A stretch of 64,000 nucleotides of DNA. Origin: Crocinitomix sp044361315 (lineage in GTDB: Bacteria; Bacteroidota; Bacteroidia; Flavobacteriales_D; Crocinitomicaceae). The notes under the pieces were generated by a model. The model had not been told where the DNA came from. It saw only the letters and a program-made list of their open reading frames with translations, and searched no databases. Both the position numbers and the translations under genes were made by a program. Where the stretch lies: NCBI GenBank assembly GCA_044361315.1, contig JBIKJA010000008.1, positions 62,001 to 126,000 on the forward strand, given 5' to 3'. Every line of letters starts with the position of its first letter. Within the stretch, counting starts at the first letter, position 1. Of this stretch, positions 1 to 7,704 are shown in pieces.

Positions 1-321
1 AACTTTCAACTTGGATTCGGTATATTCTTCTGGGATTTTCATGTCGATGGAAAATTTATCAAATCCACCTTTGGTATCCTTTAGTCCATCCAATTGAAAC
101 GTGATTTCAGCATGGGAATTTTCACCACTTTGAACTGAGTATTTTCCTTCAATAAGAGACATACCCGGTATAATTTCTCCAGTTGTAGAATCTACCTCTA
201 CCACCTTTTGAATTTCCGATTTTTCTAGTTTACTTTCATATTCTCCCCAAGGAACTAACATAAAGGCAATTGCACCAAGTACAACAAAAATAACTCCGAT
301 AATGATAACTTTTTTCAACAT
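1..321 (-). CDS. YceI-like exported protein (partial, C-terminus outside window)
   Basis: An open frame of 107 codons starts at an ATG at 321 and runs off the left edge of the window. Residues 1-24 form a hydrophobic N-terminal segment (signal peptide or membrane anchor). The rest contains 'AEITFQLDGL' and 'GGFDKFSIDM', which resemble the first strands of the YceI lipocalin-like family, whose members bind isoprenoid lipids in the periplasm. The family call rests on this short similarity only. The gene follows the 177-residue gene at 323-856 on the same strand with one base between them, so the two are probably co-transcribed. Confidence 0.55.
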   Translation of the reverse strand, partial: MLKKVIIIGVIFVVLGAIAFMLVPWGEYESKLEKSEIQKVVEVDSTTGEIIPGMSLIEGKYSVQSGENSHAEITFQLDGLKDTKGGFDKFSIDMKIPEEYTESKLKV

Positions 322-322
322 T

Positions 323-856
323 TTATTCTTTTGCTTTCACCTTCTTTAGCACTGCTTTTTGAATGGTATTGGTTTGATAGGTATAAACACGTGGAATCTG
401 ATCTTTGTTCATTTCCGAATCCACATAATCTTGGCGACCAGTTTCTGTTTTATTTTCGGAGGAGGTTAATTCAAAATAAGCGCGGTTTTTTTCAAAGCGA
501 TATTTAACATGCATTAAGGCACCAGGAACTTCAAAAACACAAATAAATTCGTTTTTGATGAGATTGTTTTTCAAAACGATTTCATTCATTTCATCAATTT
601 CAAACTTATTGCCGCCAATAACTCGTAACGTGTAATTTCTTTCTTGGCGCATTTCGCCTTCGCCATAAATTAAAATCCACGTGTATGAACTATCTGTCAA
701 CTGTTTCAGAATTAACTCCATGTGATATGTTTGTTCCAAACCATCCAAGTGATTAGAAACTAAATCACCCACATAATGACCTTCCCACTTCTTTAAGATT
801 TGATTAAATCCGAAGGAAGGAATTAAAAACAAGAAAATCAATGCGAAATTTTTCAC
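323..856 (-). CDS. Small secreted protein of unknown function
   Basis: A protein of 177 residues with a clear Sec signal peptide (MKNFALIFLFLIPSFGF, about residues 1-18). The remainder is polar and strand-rich, with 'WEGHYVGDL' and a run of charged beta-type segments, as in small lipocalin-like or DUF-type periplasmic proteins of Bacteroidota. I do not recognise the family. It ends one base before the start of the YceI-like gene, which suggests one transcription unit. The start is chosen because the signal peptide begins directly at the Met. Confidence 0.7.
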   Translation of the reverse strand: MKNFALIFLFLIPSFGFNQILKKWEGHYVGDLVSNHLDGLEQTYHMELILKQLTDSSYTWILIYGEGEMRQERNYTLRVIGGNKFEIDEMNEIVLKNNLIKNEFICVFEVPGALMHVKYRFEKNRAYFELTSSENKTETGRQDYVDSEMNKDQIPRVYTYQTNTIQKAVLKKVKAKE

Positions 857-911
857 CGTCTGCTAATTACCTGTTTACAAGTGTCTTATTGGCCTTTCGC
901 CTTTACCGAGA

Positions 912-1277
912 CTAGAACGGCAAATCATCATCTCCTTCTCCTACAAAGGTCTCAGGATTGCTGCTAGGACTTGAAGATGAACTTCCTCCGCCAGCACCAA
1001 TTGGTTCTATTTTCCAGGCGTCCAATGAATTAAAATAACGAACAATTCCATCTTTTGGATTCGTCCATTCGCGACCTCTTAAGAAAAAAGTAACTTCAAC
1101 GTTATCACCTTGATTAAAATTATTCAATAAATCAACTCTGTCTTGAACTGCTTGAAACGAAATTGTTTGAGCATATTGCCCTGAAGCATCAACAACAACG
1201 AACTCTCTCTTCTTAAATGAATCAGATACTTGTTGTGTTGCTCCGATCACTTTTAACTCTCCTTTTAAAGTATACAT
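912..1277 (-). CDS. DUF3127 family OB-fold-like protein with SSB-type acidic tail
   Basis: This protein of 121 residues matches the DUF3127 family: 'LKGELKVIGATQQVSDSFKK' at the N-terminus, a central 'FFLRGREWTNPKDG' and 'YFNSLDAWKIEPI' near residue 90. A Gly/Ser/Pro-rich linker (about 95-110) is followed by the tail GEGDDDLPF. This is the architecture of single-stranded DNA-binding proteins: OB fold, flexible linker, and an acidic tip ending in Pro-Phe. DUF3127 has no firmly assigned function; I infer nucleic-acid binding from the architecture. The gene lies 15 bases downstream of the flavin-reductase-like gene on the same strand. Confidence 0.85.
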   Translation of the reverse strand: MYTLKGELKVIGATQQVSDSFKKREFVVVDASGQYAQTISFQAVQDRVDLLNNFNQGDNVEVTFFLRGREWTNPKDGIVRYFNSLDAWKIEPIGAGGGSSSSSPSSNPETFVGEGDDDLPF

Positions 1278-1292
1278 AATATTTGGTTTGTT

Positions 1293-2189
1293 TTAATTAT
1301 TATTAAATGAAAGTAGCGTTTTCCATGCTTCTTCCAATCTATTCTCTTTTAATAAATTTTGTGCAATCCGATGAAGTTCTTTCTCCAATTCAGCTTGTTC
1401 ATCCTCCAAAGAAACAAATAAATCACTTAACTCAAGTAATTTGTATTCATTTACATCTGTTTCATTTGGTAATTCTTCAATTCCACCCAACTGACCGAGA
1501 TCATTTTTTGACAAAATAATTGACGATTTTATATCATTTGGAATTGCATCGTATCCAATGCCACAGGCAGTAATTGGTTTTTCAACTTCAAACATTGAAT
1601 TTTTATCTGCCCGACAATACCAATTTCCGCCCATCCTTGCTACCAAATCGATTTTTAATTGATCGATTTTCCCATCCTTATCTAAAACATCTTCAGAAAT
1701 ATGAATTTTTTTGACTTCGCAAATAATTAAATTACCTGCCCCACCTTGATCTCCCAATTCTTTAATCTCATTCACTACGCATTCAAATTGAACGGGAGAT
1801 TCAGCCACTCGAAAAGGACGAATGGTATCAGAAGGAAGTTTGGTAAGTCCAGTTTTTTCAAATTCATCTACATCAGCTGCATAAGGCGAACTTGCCAAAG
1901 ACATTTGATGAACGATTTGGTGGTTAACAATATTAATAACGACTTCTCCAACCTCTTTGACATTATGAAAAGTGTCTTTATTTGTATTTGTTCGACCGCT
2001 ACGTGCGGGTGAAAAAATTAAAATTGGAGGATTTGCACTAAAGACATTAAAAAAGCTAAAGGGTGCTAAGTTAGGATTTCCATCCTTGTCAATTGTACTG
2101 GCAAATGCAATTGGACGTGGCCCAATAGCTCCCAGCAAATACCCATGTAATTGTGCAATTTGAAGTTCTTTAGGATCGATGCTTAACAT
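1293..2189 (-). CDS. Flavin reductase family protein (FMN-binding split barrel)
   Basis: A protein of 298 residues whose first 200 residues match the flavin-reductase-like FMN-binding fold: 'LGAIGPRPIAFASTIDKDG', 'NLAPFSFFNVFSANPPI' and 'GEVVINIVN'. Such proteins bind FMN and reduce it or act as oxidoreductases, but the substrate is unknown. The C-terminal 90 residues are a charged helical extension. The ATG at 2189 lies four bases after a TAGCTTTG -7 element (2194-2201), so the mRNA is probably leaderless or nearly so. The downstream DUF3127 gene is likely in the same operon. Confidence 0.88.
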   Translation of the reverse strand: MLSIDPKELQIAQLHGYLLGAIGPRPIAFASTIDKDGNPNLAPFSFFNVFSANPPILIFSPARSGRTNTNKDTFHNVKEVGEVVINIVNHQIVHQMSLASSPYAADVDEFEKTGLTKLPSDTIRPFRVAESPVQFECVVNEIKELGDQGGAGNLIICEVKKIHISEDVLDKDGKIDQLKIDLVARMGGNWYCRADKNSMFEVEKPITACGIGYDAIPNDIKSSIILSKNDLGQLGGIEELPNETDVNEYKLLELSDLFVSLEDEQAELEKELHRIAQNLLKENRLEEAWKTLLSFNNN

Positions 2190-2193
2190 GCCA

Positions 2194-2201
2194 CAAAGCT
2201 A
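2194..2201 (-). promoter_or_regulatory. Bacteroidota -7 promoter element of the flavin reductase gene
   Basis: The minus strand reads TAGCTTTG, matching TAnnTTTG. It sits four bases before the ATG at 2189. No TTTG is found at the usual 19-base spacing upstream, so the call rests on the -7 box and its position. Confidence 0.5.
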
Positions 2202-2418
2202 ATAAATATTGCTTTATTTTATGTGTATTTCAAAAAAGGAATCAGAAAAAAATCAGAATGTTGCGATTTTCCACGGTATCGCCGAAATTTAACCTTGCTT
2301 TCTTTACGAAAATATTTAATTCGTCATTTTTGACATATTCGCTTCGCGAAATGCGTTTTGCAGCGCGGTTGACAATCCCATAGTTTTTGTATGATCTTCG
2401 CGATCTGAATTAACTGAA

Positions 2419-2760
2419 ATGAAAAATTTAGCTGCCATTGTCCTAATTGCCTTATTAAACGGAATCGCTTTTGCTGCTCCTACAAATGACGGAATTGATC
2501 CTACAAAAAAAGAATTTCAAAAATGGTCTCGTCAAACATTTGCTTATCCTGAACTAGAATTTAACAAATTCCAAGAAGGTGTAGTTTATGTTTCGTTCAA
2601 ACTCATGTGCGGGCAATATTTTAATTGAATCTGTAATCTTAGAGGTAATTAATCAAAAAGCAAATGAAATTGTCAACGAAATGCCAAAACAAAATTTGGA
2701 CGAAAATGATTTTTTGAAGGTACCCGATTTATTATTTCTATCAAGTTTTACATAAAATAA
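2419..2760 (+). pseudogene. Small secreted TonB-C-like protein, broken by two compensating frameshifts
   Basis: The frame from ATG 2419 encodes a signal peptide (MKNLAAIVLIALLNGIAFA) and then 'FNKFQEGVVYVSFKL', typical of small Bacteroidota proteins with a TonB C-terminal-like fold. It reaches a stop at 2626-2628. From about 2603 the +1 frame continues the protein (CAGNILIESVILEVINQ...NEMPKQNLDEND). After a run of six T at 2710-2715 the original frame resumes with 'EGTRFIISIKFYIK' and a stop at 2758-2760. One base gained near 2596-2610 and one lost at the T run restore a product of about 113 residues. Either a decaying gene or two sequencing indels would explain this. The function is unknown. 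Confidence 0.7.
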
Positions 2761-2904
2761 ATGAACCGAAAAAGAAAATTACAAGCATGAGAATTTCTGA
2801 TAAATTTCGACCAGAAAATTTAATTCTGTCAACTTATTGAAAAAATTTAAATTCGCTGTAACTTTTCAATTGATGAATCGTCCCAACAAGAGGAACAATA
2901 AAAA

Positions 2905-3393
2905 ATGACAACAAAAGAATACAATGAGTGTGTTGATTTATATGCCGATAATATTTATCGGTTTGTATTGAAACACCTTAAAAATAACGATCTTGCCAAA
3001 GATGTTGTTCAAGATACTTTTGCAAAAGTATGGTTAAAAAAAGAGGGAATTGACACTTCAAAAGCACGTTCGTATTTTTTTACTACCGCACGCCATACCT
3101 TAATTGATGTGGTTAGGAAAGAAAAAGTCACGACAAAAGAATCTAGCATTGATAAAGAATATTCGCAAAGACCGATTTCAAACTTGGATTTGCAAAGCCA
3201 ATTACACGAAGCGCTGGATCAATTACCAGACATTCAACAAACAGTGGTTTTATTAAGAGATTACGAAGGATATGGTTATGACGAGATTGGCGAAATAACC
3301 GATTTAACCGAAAGCCAAGTGAAGGTTTACATCTTTCGGGCAAGAAAAAAATTACAAGAAATTCTAGTGAGCGTTGAAGCAATATTAGATTAA
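2905..3393 (+). CDS. RNA polymerase ECF-type sigma-70 factor
   Basis: A protein of 162 residues, the normal ECF length. Region 2 is seen at about residues 8-45 ('YADNIYRFVLKHLKNNDLAK', 'DVVQDTFAKVW'). Region 4 is at about 100-155 ('LHEALDQLPDIQQTVVLLRD', 'YDEIGEITDLTESQVKVYIF', 'RARKKLQEIL'), a helix-turn-helix that reads the -35/-33 promoter region. The ATG at 2905 follows an AG-rich stretch (aagaggaac). A membrane protein with anti-sigma features begins 10 bases downstream, so the pair probably forms a signal-responsive switch. Confidence 0.93.
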   Translation: MTTKEYNECVDLYADNIYRFVLKHLKNNDLAKDVVQDTFAKVWLKKEGIDTSKARSYFFTTARHTLIDVVRKEKVTTKESSIDKEYSQRPISNLDLQSQLHEALDQLPDIQQTVVLLRDYEGYGYDEIGEITDLTESQVKVYIFRARKKLQEILVSVEAILD

Positions 3394-3403
3394 ACGGAAA
3401 GCA

Positions 3404-4450
3404 ATGGAGAAGATAGATTTAACAAATTACGAAGCATTTTTCCTCGATTATAGCGAAGGGAATTTAAGTGAAGAAGAAAAGTACGACTTGTTTAATTTTT
3501 TGGAAGCGCATCCGGAATTAAAAACAGATTTTGAATTGGATTTTGGTGCCATTCAATTGGATGCTGCATCGATTCAATTTGACGATAAGCCAAGCTTAAA
3601 AAAGCGAGACGAAGATTTGCTAGTTACTTTGTCAACAATTGACAACTTAATAATCGCGTCAATTGAACGTCAACTTTCTCCTAAGGAAGAAGAATTGGTT
3701 TTAGCCTATGTTCGTGAAAACAACCTACAAAACAAATTTGCTTATTACCAAGCCAGTATTTTAAAAGCTGACACCTCAGTTGTTTATCCAGAAAAGGAAA
3801 AACTTAAAATGAAAACTGGTGTGGTTATTTCATTCCCGTTTTGGGCAAAAGTTGCTTCTGTTGCGGCGGTAGGACTCCTTTTAATTACCATGACCTTTGA
3901 TTGGAATAATCCTGTCAATACCAATGCAGGTGGACGAAATAAAGCTACGCTTTTGGGTGATTCAAATTTCCAAACGAAGCCTACAGATAAAATTCAACCT
4001 GTGGATGGATTAACACCTGAAAATGGTGGAGGCACTGCCCAACTTCATCCAACAAAACAAAACAAAAACAAATCACTTGATCCTCAAAAAGATCAAGAAT
4101 TCACACCAGATCAGCACTTTCCTGACAAAATTGTGCAGACACCAGACAGCCAAGACAAAAAAATTGATTCGTTAAATATGGATGAAAATCCAGGAATTGA
4201 AATTGTTGAAGACGATCAATCAAATCCTCTTCCGTTTGAAATAATTGAACCGCAACCATCAAACAATGAGGTAGCTGATGTCAAAAAATATCAAAAAGAA
4301 GAACCTTACAAAATTGTCACAGATTTAGTAGGAGATTTAGTGAATACGGATATCAATTACACCAAAAACAAAGACCTTGCATCCAATAGTTATGTGGGAT
4401 ATGGGTTTAAAATTGGGTCTTTTGAATTTGAAAGAAAAAAAACAAAATAG
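3404..4450 (+). CDS. Membrane-anchored anti-sigma-factor-like protein
   Basis: A protein of 348 residues directly after the ECF sigma gene. The N-terminal half (1-140) is cytoplasmic, acidic and helical, starting with 'NYEAFFLDYSEGNLSEEEK', the common opening of Bacteroidota anti-sigma proteins. One transmembrane helix lies at about 145-165. The C-terminal part (170-348) is a low-complexity Pro/Asp/Gln-rich periplasmic region. No zinc-binding anti-sigma motif is present. Its role as a sigma antagonist is inferred from the context and topology, not from a recognised domain. Confidence 0.75.
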   Translation: MEKIDLTNYEAFFLDYSEGNLSEEEKYDLFNFLEAHPELKTDFELDFGAIQLDAASIQFDDKPSLKKRDEDLLVTLSTIDNLIIASIERQLSPKEEELVLAYVRENNLQNKFAYYQASILKADTSVVYPEKEKLKMKTGVVISFPFWAKVASVAAVGLLLITMTFDWNNPVNTNAGGRNKATLLGDSNFQTKPTDKIQPVDGLTPENGGGTAQLHPTKQNKNKSLDPQKDQEFTPDQHFPDKIVQTPDSQDKKIDSLNMDENPGIEIVEDDQSNPLPFEIIEPQPSNNEVADVKKYQKEEPYKIVTDLVGDLVNTDINYTKNKDLASNSYVGYGFKIGSFEFERKKTK

Positions 4451-4524
4451 GCTGTAACTAATTGTATCTTGCATCGTCCTACAAGAAAGCATTAAAGACA
4501 ACAAATAGAATTAAAAATTACAAA

Positions 4525-5337
4525 ATGAAAAATAAATTATTTTTACTCGGAGCCCTCTTTATTGGATTAGTTTCAAACGCACAAGAGGAAGGTGATACTA
4601 CTCGATTTAAAATTGGCAATAAAGAAATCATCATCATTGGTTCAGACACTATGATGGTTGATGTGGAAGGTGATGACAGTAAAGGCAAACCAGGAAGATA
4701 TGGCGGAGATTTAACGTATTGGGGAGGTTTTGACATCGGAATTAACATGCCGTTAAATGGGAGTTCTCAAACCACTTTTAATTCTCAGCACTTACAAATT
4801 GATCCTATAAAATCCTTATCATATTCTTTTAATTTTGGTGAGCAACGCATTCGAATTATCAAGGATTATTTTGGAATCGTTACAGGGGTTGGATTCACCA
4901 ACAGTCGCTACGGATTCAAAAATGAAAGTCTTCGATTGGAATCAAATATTGATTCAACTTTTGGATATGTCGATACCAATTTATTTACTGGCTTCTCCAA
5001 AAATCAATTACGAATCAACTCGTTTAATATACCCATCTTATTTCAAATCAATACATCAAAAAACGAAGACAATAATTTCCATATTTCATTTGGAGCAATT
5101 GGCGGAGTTCGAATTGGATCGAACGTAAAATATAAATATGATTTCGAGAACGGCGAGGACACCAAGAATAAAGAAAGAGGCCGCTATAATTTGAATGCTT
5201 TCCAACTGATGGCTACCGCACGATTAGGTTATAAAGATTATGGTCTTTTTGTCAACTACAATATACTGACGATCTACGAAACAGGCAAATCTGAAACAGC
5301 CTATCCACTTACTTTTGGAGCAAGCTTTCATTTCTAA
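4525..5337 (+). CDS. Outer-membrane beta-barrel protein, third gene of the ECF sigma operon
   Basis: I start this 270-residue protein at the ATG at 4525, where a signal peptide begins (MKNKLFLLGALFIGLVSNAQ); an upstream in-frame TTG would only add a charged leader. After a short acidic segment the protein alternates aromatic and polar residues in strand pattern ('YSFNFGEQRIRIIKDYFGIV', 'FNIPILFQIN', 'LFVNYNILTIY') and ends 'FGASFHF', a terminal aromatic typical of outer-membrane barrels (PorT/OMP_b-brl type). It probably reports on, or is a target of, the envelope stress switch encoded just upstream. Confidence 0.8.
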   Translation: MKNKLFLLGALFIGLVSNAQEEGDTTRFKIGNKEIIIIGSDTMMVDVEGDDSKGKPGRYGGDLTYWGGFDIGINMPLNGSSQTTFNSQHLQIDPIKSLSYSFNFGEQRIRIIKDYFGIVTGVGFTNSRYGFKNESLRLESNIDSTFGYVDTNLFTGFSKNQLRINSFNIPILFQINTSKNEDNNFHISFGAIGGVRIGSNVKYKYDFENGEDTKNKERGRYNLNAFQLMATARLGYKDYGLFVNYNILTIYETGKSETAYPLTFGASFHF

Positions 5338-5524
5338 ATTGAAATTAACAAGAATTAACAGAGTTCACTGATCCTTTAACGTTTCATTAACACAAGAAAC
5401 AAAAAATGATGTGATCTTTGTAAAAGCATTGAGGGCAGTAGTAGATTAACGAATCAAACACCTCAATTTAAAATGACTATTTCATTAGTAAGCGTAATTA
5501 AATAGTAGATTTTTTTCATGTCAT
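5338..5524 (+). other. Intergenic region with a possible short transcript
   Basis: This stretch separates the ECF operon from its terminator. I see one 10-codon frame at about 5473-5505 (MTISLVSVIK) and a weak -7-like GATCTTTG at 5413-5420 without a matching -33 box. Nothing else is recognisable. It could be the 3' UTR of the barrel gene or an independent small RNA ending at the terminator at 5525. Confidence 0.3.
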
Positions 5525-5559
5525 CCCAGTTGTTCGCCAAAACAACTGGGATTTTTTTT
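5525..5559 (+). terminator. Intrinsic terminator of the ECF sigma operon
   Basis: A ten-base stem (cccagttgtt / aacaactggg) with a short loop is followed by a run of T on the plus strand. The convergent minus-strand gene ends just beyond it at 5562. The minus-strand reading has no T run after the stem, so the site works for plus-strand transcripts. Confidence 0.88.
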
Positions 5560-5561
5560 GC

Positions 5562-7010
5562 TTAGCGATAAGCATCACATTTTGGATAGCTTTTCCCAAA
5601 CTTACCTTTGCGGTTGCTTCCAAATGCATTACTTTCTTTACATTTTGGATTTCGAAACAAAGGCACTTTTAGGTGAAAATAAATATCCGCTCCATACAAA
5701 TCGTGCGGCACGAAAAAATTTAAGAGTTTGTCTGTTCCAATGGTAAGACAATAAAGTCTTAAACTTGCGCCTAATTGTAAACGACTGTATTCATACAATG
5801 AAATTGGTAGTGCAAAATCAATCCACTTTGTTTCAATTCGTGGCGTAACCGAGATTGAATGTGCGCGTCGTGGACCAAAAGCTCCTTTGGTTCTTGGAAT
5901 CCCATGAATCCATGTTGCATTGACATAAAAATAACTTGGAATAATATTTCGATCATATTGAACAGAAATGGAAGTTGGTAAACTCATTTTTTCTGGTTTT
6001 CTGATCAAACCACTTGTTGGCGTTGCTTCGCGATCGACCAAAATCTCAGGGGCTGTTTCCAATTCTGTGGTCAAATCGGCGTAATTTAAAATTAAATTCT
6101 CTCCTAATTCGTATCCGACATAGTTTATATTGGCTGGATTAAATTTTGCATAGCCAATATCATTAATAGATACGCCAATTTTGTATTTATAATGTAATCG
6201 ATTACAACCTCCTCGTTTTGAATTTGGGTAATAGTTTTCGCATCCGCTTTGCATCCGTTGATAAGTAAAACCGAGATCCAAGCCCCAACCACCTTTCATT
6301 GAAAATTCTGGTTGGGCATTCACCATTGCATCTGCATCAAAATTACGTATGACCAAAGCGGTATCATTTAAAACGTTATAATCTAGTGATCGAATACTTG
6401 CTGCACCTCCCGCCAAAGGAAATATTTTTTTATAAGAAATTCCAGCCATGTACATGTTGCGTTGGCGACGATGAAAAGTATATCCATAACTCAATTTTCC
6501 TTCGGCGTACGCTAAAATATTGGCGCGTAATCTTTTTAATGAATACTCCGTTAAATGTTGCTCGGTATAAGTAGTGATTCCATTTTCGATAAAACGTGCG
6601 ATAGGTTCGTCAATGCGCCGTGCGTCAACGTACGTATAGCCGCCAAAACTCAACCCAGCAGCATGATTACCCTGACTCCAAACGGCTGATAAAACTTGCA
6701 CAAAATCGCGGTTGTAGGCGTGATATTTTCCTCGATCAGAGGCGTAAAGAATATCTTCTTCTGCAATCGCACGCGTTTGGTTTAACCTCAGGAAAGATGT
6801 ATTTTCTAGCGACACCAAATTATTATTGACATAAGCTCCTGCGCCTAAAATGTGAATATCCAACCAAGTTTTGGCGTCTAACATCGACGAAGGGTTGATA
6901 TGCATCCCATTGGTGGGCGAATAATTAGAACTCAATGACCCAAAATTTTCCTGCGTACGTCCAATCAAGGACACACTAAGTAAAAGTGTTATAATAAAAC
7001 TATTTTTCAA
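5562..7010 (-). CDS. DUF5723-like outer-membrane beta-barrel protein
   Basis: A protein of 482 residues with a signal peptide (about 1-19) followed by 'SSNYSPTNGMHINPSSM', which resembles the N-terminus of the DUF5723/PorP-like barrel group ('N..NP....'). The body shows alternating aromatic strands throughout. A Cys-containing loop (SGCENYYPNSKRGGCN) and a Cys/Lys-rich end (KCKESNAFGSNRKGKFGKSY) stand out. The function is unknown; a role at the outer membrane is inferred. It is separated by about 70 bases from the deacetylase gene downstream. Confidence 0.75.
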   Translation of the reverse strand: MKNSFIITLLLSVSLIGRTQENFGSLSSNYSPTNGMHINPSSMLDAKTWLDIHILGAGAYVNNNLVSLENTSFLRLNQTRAIAEEDILYASDRGKYHAYNRDFVQVLSAVWSQGNHAAGLSFGGYTYVDARRIDEPIARFIENGITTYTEQHLTEYSLKRLRANILAYAEGKLSYGYTFHRRQRNMYMAGISYKKIFPLAGGAASIRSLDYNVLNDTALVIRNFDADAMVNAQPEFSMKGGWGLDLGFTYQRMQSGCENYYPNSKRGGCNRLHYKYKIGVSINDIGYAKFNPANINYVGYELGENLILNYADLTTELETAPEILVDREATPTSGLIRKPEKMSLPTSISVQYDRNIIPSYFYVNATWIHGIPRTKGAFGPRRAHSISVTPRIETKWIDFALPISLYEYSRLQLGASLRLYCLTIGTDKLLNFFVPHDLYGADIYFHLKVPLFRNPKCKESNAFGSNRKGKFGKSYPKCDAYR

Positions 7011-7080
7011 AATAAACAGGACAATTTTGTAATTGAATTTTTAAAATTAACGTAATTATTTAGATTTGATACAGTTTTAA

Positions 7081-7704
7081 TTAAACTTTAATATTATCAA
7101 ATTCATATCCTTTTTCCCTTAAGGTTTGAAGGATTTGGGGTAATTCGGCCGATAATTGTAGAAATGCTTTCGTAGAATCATGAAATACCACAATGGCGCC
7201 AGGTTGAATTGCTGCGAGAAGTTTCTCAATTCTTTTTTCAGAAGATAAAGTCATGTCAAAATCGTAGGAAATGTGCGACCAAAAAACGGTAGTTAATCCC
7301 AATTGTTTTACTAGCCAATGTTGTTTTGGTGTAATTTTTCCATACGGCGGACGAAATAAAACGGAGTTAATTTCTTTCCGCGCTTTTTTTATATCCTCTA
7401 GATACGCTTTTGTTTTTAACTTAAACCCATTGACATGTGAGTATGAATGATTGCCAATGGTGTGATCATTTTGAATTATTTTCGAATATAATTCGGGATG
7501 TAATTCTACATTTTTTCCGACACAAAAAAAAGTTGCTTTGGCTTGATAGGCTGCTAAGGTTTCTAAAATCCAATCGGTAGTGATCGGATTTGGACCGTCA
7601 TCAAACGTAAGGTAGATTTTTTTAGCTGGAGATGAAAAAGAAAAATCCCAAATGGCACCCGGATAAAACCGTTTGAGCCATTTGGGAAATTTGTATAATC
7701 TCAT
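7081..7704 (-). CDS. Polysaccharide deacetylase (carbohydrate esterase 4, NodB domain)
   Basis: A protein of 207 residues that is almost all NodB domain. The metal-binding motifs are complete: TFDDGP at 33-38 and NHSYSH at 85-90 (His86 and His90), with 'VLFRPPYGKITPKQ' for the next motif and 'GAIVVFHDS' near the end. It removes N- or O-acetyl groups from peptidoglycan or another polysaccharide. No signal peptide is evident; a basic N-terminus precedes a short hydrophobic stretch. It begins one base after the stop of the DUF2723 gene, so both are one operon. Confidence 0.93.
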   Translation of the reverse strand: MRLYKFPKWLKRFYPGAIWDFSFSSPAKKIYLTFDDGPNPITTDWILETLAAYQAKATFFCVGKNVELHPELYSKIIQNDHTIGNHSYSHVNGFKLKTKAYLEDIKKARKEINSVLFRPPYGKITPKQHWLVKQLGLTTVFWSHISYDFDMTLSSEKRIEKLLAAIQPGAIVVFHDSTKAFLQLSAELPQILQTLREKGYEFDNIKV

